Shown here: piece by piece, positions 14,248 through 23,006 of the stretch
How the letters are laid out: each line of letters begins with the position of its first letter
Numbering within the stretch: position 1 is the stretch's first letter
Assembly: GCA_934563745.1 (NCBI GenBank)
Contig: CAKTHE010000020.1
Span: forward strand, 1 to 41,121
Origin: an uncultured Dysosmobacter sp.
Lineage (GTDB): Bacteria; Bacillota; Clostridia; Oscillospirales; Oscillospiraceae
Direction of reading: 5' to 3'
Length of the DNA: 41,121 nucleotides
Program-made: the position numbers and the translations under genes
The notes under the pieces: generated by a model
The model's input: only the letters and a program-made list of their open reading frames with translations
Told to the model about the DNA's origin: nothing
The model's database searches: none

Positions 14248-16848
14248 TTATTTCCTGCAGGAAGCGCTCCGCTTTTCCCACAGGGCCTTCAGGGCCTGGA
14301 TCACCACCATGGAGCCGCAGGCCAGGGCCGCCACGGCCCCGATCAGCGCGCCGGGCAGCGCCGCCGCCCGGAACAGCGGCCGCAGCGGCGGAAGCAGCAC
14401 CACCGCGCCCAGCAGCGCCGTCCCCAGGAAGAACGCGCCCAGCAGCGGCCGGTTAGTGAACATCTGCCGGGTGAACAGCACCGGGCGGCTGGATTTGCAG
14501 TCGAACCCGTGGAACAGCCGGCTCAGGCACAGCGTGGCAAAGGCCATGGTGCGTCCGGCGGAGGCGCCGCCCCAGGCAAGGCCCAGGCGGAATGCCAGGG
14601 CCGTCGCCAGCGCGATCACCGCGCCCTCCACGCAGATGGAGCCCAAAAAGTCCTTCGTCAGGATCCCCTCGCTGCGGGGCCGGGGCTTTTCATACATCAC
14701 CGCATCGGTATGCGGCTCCAGCCCCAGCGCAATGGCGGGCAGCGAGTCCGTCAGCAGATTGATGAACAGCAGGTGCACCGCCGCAAAGGGCACCGGCAGC
14801 CCGGCCAGCGCCGCATAAAGCACCATCAGGATCCCCGCCAGGTTGCCGGAGAGCAGGAACCCGATGGCCCGCTTGATATTGGCATACACGTTGCGGCCGT
14901 TTTCCACCGCCTTGACGATGGTGGCAAAATTATCGTCCGTCAGCACCATGCCGGCGGCGTCCTTGGCCACCTCCGTCCCGGTAACGCCCATGGCCACGCC
15001 GATATCCGCCTGCTTCAGGGCCGGCGCATCGTTGACGCCGTCGCCGGTCATGGCCACCAGGCAGCCCCGCTCCTGCCAGGCCCGGACGATGCGGATCTTA
15101 TGCTCCGGTGAAACCCGGGCATACACGCTGACCCGGGGCACAAACGCCTGCAGTTCCTCATCGCTCATGCCGTCGATCACCGCGCCTTCCACCGCCTCGG
15201 TCCCCGGTGTGAGAATGCCGATCTCCCGCGCGATGGCCGCGGCGGTGACCTTATGGTCGCCGGTGATCATCACCGGCCGGATGCCGGCCTGGATGCACTC
15301 CGCTACTGCCGCCCGGGACTCCTCCCGCGGGGGATCCATCATGGCGATCAGGCCCAGAAAGGTCAGCCCGTTTTCATCGGCCAGGCTGACGGCGGTGGAA
15401 TCCACCGTGCGGCAGGCAAACCCCAGGACCCGCAGCCCTTCGCCGGAAAACTTCGCGTTGACCTCCTCGACCTCCGCCCGCTCCGCAGGCGAGATGACGC
15501 AGCGGTCCAGCAGGACATCCACGGCGCCCTTGGTGACCATCATCAGTCCGCCGGAGAGCTGATGCACCGTGCTCATCAGCTTACGGTCCGAATCAAAGGG
15601 GATCTCCGTCAGCCGGGGCCAGCGCTGCCGCGTGGCGATCTCACTGAAGCCGTTGTCCTCGCCCAGGCGCACCAGGGCCGTCTCCGTGGGGTCGCCCACC
15701 TCGCCGTTTTCATCCACCGTGGCGTCCGAGCACAAAAGGGCCGTGCGCAACAGCGGCTCCTGCAGCGGGTCGTGAAAATCCGCCTGGGCCGCAGGAATGA
15801 CCCGGCCGCCCACGTAGAGCTTTTTCACCGTCATCTTGTTCTGGGTCAGGGTCCCGGTCTTATCCGAGCAGATCACCGACACGCTGCCCAGGCCCTCAAC
15901 CGCCTGAAGCTTGCGGATAATGGCATGCTCCCGGGCCATCTTCTGCGTTCCGAAGGACAGCACGATCGTTACGATGGAACTGAGCGCCTCGGGAATGGCC
16001 GCCACGGCCAGGGCCACGGCAAACAAAAAGGCGTTCATCACATTTTCCCCGCGCACTGCCACGCTCAGCACAAACACCAGTGCGCAGATCACCAGGATCC
16101 CGGTGGAAAGCTTCTTTCCGAACTGGTCCAGACTCACCTGCAGGGGCGTTTTCTTCTCCTCGGTGCTTTTCAGCAGGGCGGCGATCCGGCCCATCTCCGT
16201 GTTCATGCCGGTGGCCGTGACCAGGAAGCGGGCCCGGCCGTAAGTGACAAAGCTTCCGGAAAACACCATATTGGTCCGGTCACCCAGGGGCACGTCACCG
16301 CTCAGGGCCTCCGGCTTTTTTTCCACCGGCAGACTTTCACCAGTCAGCGCACTTTCTGCGCATTTGAGACTGGCACATTCCAGGATCCGGCCATCCGCGC
16401 AGACCGAATCGCCCGCCTCCAGCACCACCACGTCGCCGGGCACCACCTCCCGGCCCGGGATCACCCGGACGCCGCCGTCCCGCACCACCTTGGCCGTGGG
16501 CGCCGACATGCGCCGCAGGGAATCCAGCGAGGCGGAGGCCTTGACCGTCTGCACGGTGCCCAGGATCGCGTTCATGGTGATCACCGCCAGGATCACCACC
16601 GTGCTCTCCGCATCACCGGTAAACGCCGAGATCGCCGCCGCGGCAATGAGGATCAGCACCAGAAAGTCCGCAAACTGCTCCAAAAAGATCCGCAGCGTGC
16701 TTTTCTTTCCGCCGGCGGTCAGCTCATTGGGGCCGCCCTGCGCCAGGCGCCGCTCCGCCTCCGGCGTGTCCAGTCCCGTCTCCTTGCAGGAAAGGTCCCG
16801 GAACAGCTCCATCCGGCTTTTCTCCCAAATCTTTTTTTCGTTGCTCAT
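14248..16848 (-). CDS. P-type cation-transporting ATPase, probably Mn2+ (Ca2+-ATPase family)
   Basis: 866 aa, a complete P2-type ATPase. It has the N-terminal cation-ATPase domain, TGES (169-172), PEALSSIVT in M4 (286-294), the phosphorylation site DKTGTLT (D329), TGDGVNDAPALK in the hinge, and NLLTD in M6 with SERCA-like Asn and Asp ligands. About ten membrane helices are expected. By family alone it would be called a Ca2+ exporter. The leader is a yybP-ykoY riboswitch, which turns on expression when Mn2+ is high, so Mn2+ efflux is the better inference. M4 reads PEAL rather than the usual PEGL. The ATG at 16848 is 9 nt after GGAAGGG; an ATG three codons earlier touches that site. The gene is monocistronic and convergent with the SARP-type gene. 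Confidence 0.9.
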   Translation of the reverse strand: MSNEKKIWEKSRMELFRDLSCKETGLDTPEAERRLAQGGPNELTAGGKKSTLRIFLEQFADFLVLILIAAAAISAFTGDAESTVVILAVITMNAILGTVQTVKASASLDSLRRMSAPTAKVVRDGGVRVIPGREVVPGDVVVLEAGDSVCADGRILECASLKCAESALTGESLPVEKKPEALSGDVPLGDRTNMVFSGSFVTYGRARFLVTATGMNTEMGRIAALLKSTEEKKTPLQVSLDQFGKKLSTGILVICALVFVLSVAVRGENVMNAFLFAVALAVAAIPEALSSIVTIVLSFGTQKMAREHAIIRKLQAVEGLGSVSVICSDKTGTLTQNKMTVKKLYVGGRVIPAAQADFHDPLQEPLLRTALLCSDATVDENGEVGDPTETALVRLGEDNGFSEIATRQRWPRLTEIPFDSDRKLMSTVHQLSGGLMMVTKGAVDVLLDRCVISPAERAEVEEVNAKFSGEGLRVLGFACRTVDSTAVSLADENGLTFLGLIAMMDPPREESRAAVAECIQAGIRPVMITGDHKVTAAAIAREIGILTPGTEAVEGAVIDGMSDEELQAFVPRVSVYARVSPEHKIRIVRAWQERGCLVAMTGDGVNDAPALKQADIGVAMGVTGTEVAKDAAGMVLTDDNFATIVKAVENGRNVYANIKRAIGFLLSGNLAGILMVLYAALAGLPVPFAAVHLLFINLLTDSLPAIALGLEPHTDAVMYEKPRPRSEGILTKDFLGSICVEGAVIALATALAFRLGLAWGGASAGRTMAFATLCLSRLFHGFDCKSSRPVLFTRQMFTNRPLLGAFFLGTALLGAVVLLPPLRPLFRAAALPGALIGAVAALACGSMVVIQALKALWEKRSASCRK

Positions 16849-16874
16849 ACTTCTCATCCCTTCCGGGCAAACGC

Positions 16875-16924
16875 AAAAAAACGAGACCTTTGCGCCAATG
16901 CCCTGCATTGATGCAAAAGTCTCG
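16875..16924 (-). terminator. Riboswitch-controlled terminator
   Basis: On the minus strand a 12-bp stem, CGAGACTTTTGC (16924-16913) with GCAAAGGTCTCG (16893-16882), is followed by TTTTTTT. It excludes riboswitch helix P1. Confidence 0.88.
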
Positions 16925-17012
16925 CCGTTTCAATCCGAAGCGGGGCTTGCGCCCGTGTACTGACGCCCGCGGATACACAGAACTCTCTGTGCCAGCTACT
17001 CCCTTATTGCTG
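16875..17012 (-). ncRNA. yybP-ykoY manganese riboswitch
   Basis: The minus-strand leader of the ATPase begins GCAATAAGGGAGTAGC, the conserved yybP-ykoY entry (17010-16995 approximately), and closes with CGAGACTTTTGC (16924-16913). The P1 helix pairs GCAA(U)AAG with CUUUUGC. A CACAGA-GAGT-TCTGTG hairpin forms P2, and further GC-rich hairpins follow. The 3' arm of P1 is also the 5' arm of an intrinsic terminator, so ligand binding would prevent termination, the classic ON switch. The family is known to bind Mn2+ (with Mg2+). Transcription should start near 17011. Confidence 0.88.
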
Positions 17013-17017
17013 AGAGC

Positions 17018-17046
17018 ATTCTAAGAGATTCTGTGCGGTTTGTCAA
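17018..17046 (-). promoter_or_regulatory. Promoter of the riboswitch-ATPase transcript
   Basis: Minus-strand TTGACA (17046-17041), 17-bp spacer, TAGAAT (17023-17018), placing the start of transcription right at the first riboswitch helix. Confidence 0.88.
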
Positions 17047-17084
17047 GAGTTATCCCGTCGAACTTTCAATTTTTACAAAGCGCC

Positions 17085-18023
17085 TCAGTCTTCCGTCCGG
17101 ACACCGGCGGAGATGCCGGTCAGGTCATAGGGCGTGGTCTGATAGACGCAGTAATTGAGCCAGTTGCTGTAAAGAAGGTGTGCGCAGGAGCGCCAGCGCA
17201 CCACCGGCTCCCGGGTGGGATCGTCGCCGGGGAAATAGTGTCGGGGCAGCTGGATCTCCGTTCCGGCGGACCGGTCCCGCCAATACTCCCGTGCCAGCGT
17301 ATCCCGGTCATACTCGGCATGCCCGGTCAGAAATACCTGGCGGCAGTGGTCGGTCTTCACCGCGTAGATCCCCGCCTCCGGGGAAGAGGCCAGGATCTTC
17401 AGCTCCGGCACCTTGACAAGATCCTCCCGCCGCACCTCGGCGCTGCGGGAATGGGGCACCCAGAAGCAGTCGTCAAAGCCCCGGAAGAGGATGAAATTGG
17501 GGTCCTCCACCATATGTTCGAACACGCCGAAAAGTTTCTTCTCCAGCCGGTGCATCGGCACGCCGTAGTGATAATAAAGGCCCGCCATGGCGCCCCAGCA
17601 GATGTGCAGCGTGGAGTGCACGTGGGTCTTGCTCCACTCCATAATGCGGCACAGCTCCGGCCAATAGTCCACCTCTTCAAAGGGCATCTGCTCCACCGGC
17701 GCGCCGGTGATGACCAGTCCGTCGAAGCTGCGCTCCTTCACCTCGTCAAAGGTTTTGTAAAAAGCCAGCATATGCTCCTGCGAGGTATTCTTGGACACAT
17801 GTCCCGCCGGGGCGATCAGCTCCAGCTCGATCTGCAGGGGCGTGCTGCCCAGCACCCGGGCCAGCTGCGTTTCCGTTTCCACCTTGGTGGGCATCAGGTT
17901 CAAAAGCAGGATCTGCAAAGGACGAATGTCCTGGGTCATGGCCCGGGTCTCGGTCATGACGAAAATGTTCTCCCGCCGCAGCGTTTCGGTGGCCGGCAGG
18001 CGGTTGGGAATCTTAATGGGCAT
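17085..18023 (-). CDS. metA: Homoserine O-acetyltransferase (MetA family)
   Basis: 312 aa, full length for MetA. Catalytic residues are in their standard positions: Cys142 in HICWGAM, and His235 and Glu237 in FLTGHAEYD. Residue 111 is Glu ([10 protein letters not shown]); in this family Glu111 marks acetyl-CoA users and Gly111 succinyl-CoA users, so it should make O-acetylhomoserine. That matches the partner gene, an acetylhomoserine sulfhydrylase. The enzyme acts in the cytosol as the first step committed to methionine. Its ATG shares one base with the stop of metY (TGATG), so translation is coupled. It lies under the T-box and promoter at 19339-19652. Confidence 0.93.
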   Translation of the reverse strand: MPIKIPNRLPATETLRRENIFVMTETRAMTQDIRPLQILLLNLMPTKVETETQLARVLGSTPLQIELELIAPAGHVSKNTSQEHMLAFYKTFDEVKERSFDGLVITGAPVEQMPFEEVDYWPELCRIMEWSKTHVHSTLHICWGAMAGLYYHYGVPMHRLEKKLFGVFEHMVEDPNFILFRGFDDCFWVPHSRSAEVRREDLVKVPELKILASSPEAGIYAVKTDHCRQVFLTGHAEYDRDTLAREYWRDRSAGTEIQLPRHYFPGDDPTREPVVRWRSCAHLLYSNWLNYCVYQTTPYDLTGISAGVRTED

Positions 18024-19309
18024 CAGATCGCCTCCAGTGCCTGGCGGAGATCCGCGATCAGATCTTCCTTGCTCTCCAGTCCGCAGGAAAGGCGCACCAG
18101 GCCGGCGGGCACGCCGGCCGCGGCCAGCTGGGCATCGGTCATCTGGCGGTGGGTGGTGGTAGCCGGATTCAGGCAGCAGGTCCGGGCGTCGGCCACATGG
18201 GTCTCGATGGCGGCCAGCTTCAGATGCTCCATAAACGTGCCGGCCGCTTCCCGGCCGCCCTTAAGCTCAAAGGATACCACCCCGCAGGAGCCGTTGGGCA
18301 GATACTTCTCCGCCAGGGCGTGATAGGGATCCCCGGGCAGGCCGCAGTAGTGCACCCGCTCCACCTTGGGATGCGCGGCCAGGAATTCCGCCACGGCCTG
18401 GCCGTTTTCGCAGTGCCGGGCCATCCGCACGTGCAGGCTCTCCAGCCCCAGGTTCAGGTAAAACGCATTCTGCGGCGCCTGGATCGAACCGAAGTCCCGC
18501 ATCAGCTGCGCCGTGCACTTGGTGATGAAGGCGCCCTCTTTGCCGAATTTTTCGGCATAGGTGATGCCGTGATAGCTTTCATCCGGGGTGCACAGGCCCG
18601 GGAATTTGTCCGCGTGGGCCATCCAGTCGAATTTGCCGGAGTCCACAATGGCGCCGCCCACCGCCGCGCCATGGCCGTCCATATACTTGGTCGTGGAGTG
18701 GGTGACAATGTCGGCACCCCACTCAAAGGGGCGGCAGCCCACCGGGGTGGCAAAGGTATTGTCCACGATCAGCGGCACGCCGTGGGCATGGGCCGCCCGG
18801 GCAAACTTCTCAAGGTCCAGCACCGTCAGGGCCGGATTGGCAATGGTCTCCCCGAAGACGGCCTTGGTATTGGGGCGGAAGGCGGCGCAGAGCTCCTCTT
18901 CCGTGCAGTCCGGAGAGACGAAGGTGGCCTCCACGCCCATGCGGGCCATGGTCACGGAGATCAGATTAAAGGTCCCGCCGTAGATGCTGGACGAGGCCAC
19001 GATATGGTCGCCGCAGCCGGCGATGTTGAACAGGGCGAAAAAGTTGGCTGCCTGACCGGAGGACGTCAGCATGGCGGCCGTGCCGCCCTCCAGCGCGGCG
19101 ATTTTGGCCGCCACAAAGTCGTTGGTGGGATTTTGCAGGCGGGTATAGAAATACCCGCTGGCCTCCAGGTCAAAAAGACGGCCCATCTCTTCGCCGGTAT
19201 CGTACTTAAACGTGGTGGATTGGATAATGGGGATCTGGCGGGGCTCGCCGCTGCCGGGCGTATATCCGCCCTGGACGCACACGGTCTCAATACTGGAATG
19301 CTTGCTCAT
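18023..19309 (-). CDS. metY: O-acetylhomoserine sulfhydrylase
   Basis: 428 aa, typical for MetY of the Cys/Met-metabolism PLP enzymes. The PLP lysine lies in [12 protein letters not shown], and the family blocks [10 protein letters not shown] and [11 protein letters not shown] are present. It replaces the acetyl group of O-acetylhomoserine with sulfide to give homocysteine, directly using the product of the next gene. The long [16 protein letters not shown] region favours MetY over cystathionine gamma-synthase, as does the pairing with an acetyl-specific MetA. The ATG at 19309 has AAGGAG 8 nt upstream; an open extension to 19405 runs through the T-box terminator and is rejected. It is the first gene of the T-box-controlled metY-metA operon. 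Confidence 0.92.
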   Translation of the reverse strand: MSKHSSIETVCVQGGYTPGSGEPRQIPIIQSTTFKYDTGEEMGRLFDLEASGYFYTRLQNPTNDFVAAKIAALEGGTAAMLTSSGQAANFFALFNIAGCGDHIVASSSIYGGTFNLISVTMARMGVEATFVSPDCTEEELCAAFRPNTKAVFGETIANPALTVLDLEKFARAAHAHGVPLIVDNTFATPVGCRPFEWGADIVTHSTTKYMDGHGAAVGGAIVDSGKFDWMAHADKFPGLCTPDESYHGITYAEKFGKEGAFITKCTAQLMRDFGSIQAPQNAFYLNLGLESLHVRMARHCENGQAVAEFLAAHPKVERVHYCGLPGDPYHALAEKYLPNGSCGVVSFELKGGREAAGTFMEHLKLAAIETHVADARTCCLNPATTTHRQMTDAQLAAAGVPAGLVRLSCGLESKEDLIADLRQALEAI

Positions 19310-19338
19310 ATTCTGGTCTCCTTTCGCGTTGGGGGACG

Positions 19339-19384
19339 AAAAAACGGCTTTCGTCCCAAAGATGTCCTTTGAGACGAAAGCCGT
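19339..19384 (-). terminator. T-box-controlled terminator
   Basis: Minus-strand stem ACGGCTTTCGTC (19384 onward) with GACGAAAGCCGT (to 19344), ending in a run of six T (19344-19339). Confidence 0.9.
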
Positions 19385-19617
19385 ATCCTGCTTCCGCGGT
19401 ACCACTCAAATTGCGCCGGCCTCACGGCCCGGCGCCCCTCTCAGGGTCCAGCAACCCCTTGCGCACTGACGCAGCGTACGCGTCCGGCCCTAACGGCTTG
19501 CGCCCTCGAACCGGCGGCTCAGGAGCCATAGGGCCCCGGAATCCCCCTGCCGCCGGCTTTCACCCAACGCCGGCTCTCTGCAGGCAGAAGCACTCCGCCC
19601 CTCTCCATCATCGCTTT
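19339..19617 (-). ncRNA. T-box leader (probably tRNA-Met sensing)
   Basis: The minus strand carries the T-box core AATTTGAGTGGTACCGCGG (about 19413-19395), whose UGG pairs with the tRNA acceptor end. Stem I begins AGCGATGATGGAGAGG near 19610. In its internal loop the 3' side reads GCCC-UAUG-GCUCC, with AUG at 19529-19527 as the best specifier. UAU or UGG are other registers, but the operon is methionine biosynthesis. Uncharged tRNA would favour the antiterminator over the terminator at 19339-19384. Confidence 0.9.
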
Positions 19618-19623
19618 TGCGCT

Positions 19624-19652
19624 ATTATAGCGGCCCGCCGCCGCTTTGTCAA
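19624..19652 (-). promoter_or_regulatory. Consensus promoter of the T-box metY-metA operon
   Basis: TTGACA (19652-19647), 17-bp spacer, TATAAT (19629-19624) on the minus strand: both hexamers perfect. The TGA inside the -35 box is the stop codon of ppk. Confidence 0.92.
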
Positions 19653-21778
19653 GGGGCCTTCCCGGCCCGCTCACAGGCCCGGTCGTAAAAATACTCCTGG
19701 GAATTCAGCTGCGCCTCGCCCCGGACGCGCACATAGCTTCCGTCGCTCTGCAAGGTCCGGGCCTGGCAGTCATCCCGCAGCTGCAGGGCAAACAGCTCCG
19801 CCAGCCGCGCCCGCAGCGACGGGTCCAGCACCGGCAGCGCCACCTCCACCCGGTGCAGCGTGTTGCGGGTCATCCAATCCGCCGAGCTGATGTACACCTC
19901 CTGATTGGCACCGGCGCCGAAGAAGTACATACGGGCATGCTCCAAAAACCGGCCCACAATGCTGATCACGCGGATCCGCTCCGTGGCGCCGGGAACGCCC
20001 GGCAGCAGGCAGCAGATCCCCCGGACCACCAGATCCACCTGTACCCCCGCCTGGGATGCCTCGATCAGCCGGTCGATGATGGTCTTATCCGTCAGGGCGT
20101 TGAGCTTGGCCCCCACATAGGCCGGCTCCCCCCGCCGGGCCCGCTCGATCTCCCGGTCGATCTTTTCCAGCACCCGCTCCTGCAGGTTCCGGGGCGCCAC
20201 AAGCAGCAGCGTGCCCCCCTCCGGCGGCTGCCCCAGTGCCAGCGCCTGAAACACCTCCGCCGCCTCCCGGCCGATGGCCTGATCCGCCGTCATCAGCGAA
20301 AGATCCGTATAGAGCCGGGCGGTCTTTTCGTTGTAATTTCCGGTGCCCACCTGGGTATAGTATTCGGTATGTCCTCCGGTCCTGCGGGTGATCAGGCACA
20401 GCTTGGAGTGGACCTTATACCCGCTCAGCCCGTAGATCACCTGGCAGCCGGCCGCCTCCAGCCTGCGGGACCATTCGATGTTGTTTTCCTCATCGAAGCG
20501 GGCCTTCAGTTCCACCAGAACCAGAACTTCCTTCCCGTTTTCCGCCGCGTCGATCAGCGCCTCCACGATCTTGCTCTGCTGCGCCACCCGGTAAAGGGTC
20601 ATCCGGATCGACACCACAGCCTCGTCGCCGGCCGCCTCCTGCAGCATCTGCAAAAACGGCGTCATAGACTCATAGGGATAGACCAGCAGCCGGTCCTTCT
20701 CCCGGATCTGGGCCAGGACCGAAGCACCGGGCCGGAAGTCCGGGGACTTCTGCGGGATCCGCTTTCTGTAAAACAACTGCGTCTTCTGGCGCAGGCTGTC
20801 CCGGATCCCGGCGAAAAAGCTCAGATCCAGCGGAGCGGCCGTCCGGAAGACATGGGCCGGATCCACCCCTGTATAGGCGCACAAAAGGCCCACCGTCTCC
20901 TCGTCCAGGCGGCGGGAGAGCTCCATGCGCACCGGGGCCAGGCGGCGGCGCTGCTTGATCAGCTCCTCGATAAAGTCCCGGTAATCCGCCTCGTCGTCAT
21001 ACAGGGCGTCCGCGTCGATATCGGCGTTGCGGGTCAGCCGCAGCAGCGACTTCTTTTCCACCCGGCAGCCCTTGAACAGTTTGGGTCCGAAGTGCAAAAT
21101 CAGATCCTCCGCCCGCACAAAGGCCCCGGGACGTCCCGGCACGGCGATCAGCCGGGGCACCACCCCGGTCCCGCAGGGGATCAGGCCCAGCTTCCGGCGT
21201 CCGTTTTTGCTGGCCAGCACCACCACGGCATAGATCTCCTTACTGCGCAGGAAGGGGAAGGGCTGGCGCTTGCCCACCATGCTGGGGGACAGCAGCGGCG
21301 CCACCTCCGTGAAAAAATAGGTCTCCAGCGCGGCGCGCTCGTGCTTGCCCAGGTCCCGAAAATGCAGCAGAAACACGCCCTCGCCGGCAAGGCAGCGGCA
21401 AAGCGCCTCATACACGGCATCCTTGCGCGCCTCCAGCGCGCGCACCGCCTTCATCACCGCCTGCAGCTGCTCGGCGGCGGTCATACCGGTTTTGCTGTCC
21501 CGCAGTTGGGCGGACACGGCCTGCTGATCCACCAGCGACCCCACCCGCACCATAAAAAATTCGTCCAGGTTGCTCTGATAAATGGACGCAAAGTTCAGCC
21601 GCTCACACAGGGGCACCGCCGGATCCTCCGCCTCCTCCAGCACCCGCTCGTTGAACTTCAGCCAGGAAAGCTCCCGGTTGCAGTATAAAAGCGGGGCGGG
21701 GGCCTGCGCCGCCGGTTCCTCCCCGCGGTGCTCCCAGCCGCCCAGCAGATCCGAAAACGCGCTCCAGATCGTACGCAT
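19649..21778 (-). CDS. ppk1: Polyphosphate kinase 1
   Basis: 709 aa, full length for PPK1. It has the N-terminal CNRELSWLKFNERVL block (33-47), LDEFFMVRVG (71-80), and the phospholipase-D-like catalytic halves. The autophosphorylated histidine is H457 in YKVHSKLCLI, and the second conserved His lies in LEHARMYFFG. The enzyme makes polyphosphate from ATP reversibly, often at the membrane. It follows the ppx gene by 1 nt with GGAGG in the ppx end, so synthesis and breakdown of polyphosphate are encoded together. The ATG at 21778 gives the family N terminus; an open extension to 21895 lies within ppx. Its stop codon is embedded in the -35 box of the next operon. Confidence 0.94.
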   Translation of the reverse strand: MRTIWSAFSDLLGGWEHRGEEPAAQAPAPLLYCNRELSWLKFNERVLEEAEDPAVPLCERLNFASIYQSNLDEFFMVRVGSLVDQQAVSAQLRDSKTGMTAAEQLQAVMKAVRALEARKDAVYEALCRCLAGEGVFLLHFRDLGKHERAALETYFFTEVAPLLSPSMVGKRQPFPFLRSKEIYAVVVLASKNGRRKLGLIPCGTGVVPRLIAVPGRPGAFVRAEDLILHFGPKLFKGCRVEKKSLLRLTRNADIDADALYDDEADYRDFIEELIKQRRRLAPVRMELSRRLDEETVGLLCAYTGVDPAHVFRTAAPLDLSFFAGIRDSLRQKTQLFYRKRIPQKSPDFRPGASVLAQIREKDRLLVYPYESMTPFLQMLQEAAGDEAVVSIRMTLYRVAQQSKIVEALIDAAENGKEVLVLVELKARFDEENNIEWSRRLEAAGCQVIYGLSGYKVHSKLCLITRRTGGHTEYYTQVGTGNYNEKTARLYTDLSLMTADQAIGREAAEVFQALALGQPPEGGTLLLVAPRNLQERVLEKIDREIERARRGEPAYVGAKLNALTDKTIIDRLIEASQAGVQVDLVVRGICCLLPGVPGATERIRVISIVGRFLEHARMYFFGAGANQEVYISSADWMTRNTLHRVEVALPVLDPSLRARLAELFALQLRDDCQARTLQSDGSYVRVRGEAQLNSQEYFYDRACERAGKAP

Positions 21779-21779
21779 A

Positions 21780-22727
21780 TCAAGCTCCTCCCTGTCCGTG
21801 TTCCGGACGGTCCCGGCCCGTCTCCTCCGTGTGCAGCAGCCGCCGGCACAAATAGCCCTCCCGCACGCCGAAGGGACTGATATACAGCATCTCACTGCAA
21901 AGCCGGCGGCAGACCGTATCCATCAGCACGATCCCCGGCAGCAGCGTGTGCAGCCGGTCCGGGCAGGCGTTGAGGATCAGCTTCCGGGCCCGCTGATCCC
22001 GGCGGGTCAGGATCCCGGTCAGTTCGTGCAGCTGCTCCGGTGTCAGCCGCCGTTCCTCCTCCGGCCGGTCCAGGCAGGCGTTGGCGATCTTCAGCACTGC
22101 CCGGGCCGTGCCGCCCACACCGATCACCCGCTTGACCCGCTTTTTCGGCAGGTCCGCGCCCTGCAGCGCCCGGCGGGCCGCCTCCCGGATCGCCTTGAGC
22201 TCCTTCTCCTTGGGCCACACGCCCGAGACATAGGCGTTGAAAAGCGTCAGGCTGCCCAGGGGCAGGCTCTGTCCCTGCAGGATCCGTCCCCGGCGCACCT
22301 GCACCAGCTCCGTACTGCCGCCGCCAATATCAAACAGGGCCCCGCTGCGCAGGTCCAGTGTCCGCAGCGCGCCGTAATATCCCAGCTCCGCCTCCACGGG
22401 GCCGGGCAGCACATCCACAAAAAGCCCGGTCCGGCGGCGAATCGTCTCCACCGCCTCGTCGGTGTTGCGGATATTGCGCAGCGACGCCGTGGCAAACACG
22501 TGCACCTCCCGCACGTGCAGCAGCGTCAGCAGCTCCTGAAAATCCGTCAGGGCCGTGCAAGCCCGCTCGATCCCCTCCGGGGACAGCACGCCGGCGCTGA
22601 TATAGTTCACCAGGCCCGCCATCTCTTTCTGTGAAAACAACCGTTCAAAATTCAGCCCCTCATCCACCCGGTAAACCGACAGCCGGATGGTATTGGAGCC
22701 CAGATCCACCACTGCAATGGTCCGCAT
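21780..22727 (-). CDS. ppx: Exopolyphosphatase / pppGpp phosphohydrolase (Ppx/GppA family)
   Basis: 315 aa, the short form of the family without the C-terminal HD-like domain. The actin-like ATPase fold is shown by phosphate-1 VVDLGSNTIRLSVY (residues 6-19) and phosphate-2 FDIGGGSTELV, both needed for phosphate binding. It removes terminal phosphate from polyphosphate or converts pppGpp to ppGpp; which one cannot be told by sequence. It is the first gene of the ppx-ppk pair, 1 nt from ppk. GAGGG lies 9 nt before the ATG. No convincing promoter is seen in 22728-22860 on the minus strand. Confidence 0.9.
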   Translation of the reverse strand: MRTIAVVDLGSNTIRLSVYRVDEGLNFERLFSQKEMAGLVNYISAGVLSPEGIERACTALTDFQELLTLLHVREVHVFATASLRNIRNTDEAVETIRRRTGLFVDVLPGPVEAELGYYGALRTLDLRSGALFDIGGGSTELVQVRRGRILQGQSLPLGSLTLFNAYVSGVWPKEKELKAIREAARRALQGADLPKKRVKRVIGVGGTARAVLKIANACLDRPEEERRLTPEQLHELTGILTRRDQRARKLILNACPDRLHTLLPGIVLMDTVCRRLCSEMLYISPFGVREGYLCRRLLHTEETGRDRPEHGQGGA

Positions 22728-22864
22728 ATCCGTACGCCCTCTTTCCGGGACGCGGCGCAGCGCACAGACGTCCCTTTTACAGTATGCACCGGGATTCTGA
22801 AATCCGAAAGCATTCTTTTGTAAAATTTCGTCGCCGCCCCGGCCGGGCCGTGAGGCCCGGGTCC

Positions 22865-22893
22865 TTGCGTCCGCCGCCGGAACACGCTATAAT
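22865..22893 (+). promoter_or_regulatory. Promoter of the MalY/PatB gene
   Basis: TTGCGT (22865-22870), 17-bp spacer, perfect TATAAT (22888-22893), about 110 nt before the ATG. Confidence 0.8.
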
Positions 22894-23006
22894 GGCGGAA
22901 GGAATAGCCAGGCTGCGCCCGGCGTCCGGACGGACCTTCCACGGTCAGTATACCAATTTCCGTCCCGGAACGCAACCGCACCGCAGCCGGAAAAGGAGAC
23001 GACACA

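Noticed and set aside
15253..16911. Long antisense frames over the ATPase, ppk, aminotransferase-dehydratase, Acd/Etf, ligase and GntP genes
   Set aside because: Same GC-driven shadow effect (for example 19646-21688, 27754-30271, 31294-34361 on the minus strand, 34596-35993, 39228-40583); no family features.
19310..19620. SAM riboswitch in front of metY
   Set aside because: The leader has the T-box core TGGTACCGCGG and stem I features instead; no SAM-I core was seen.
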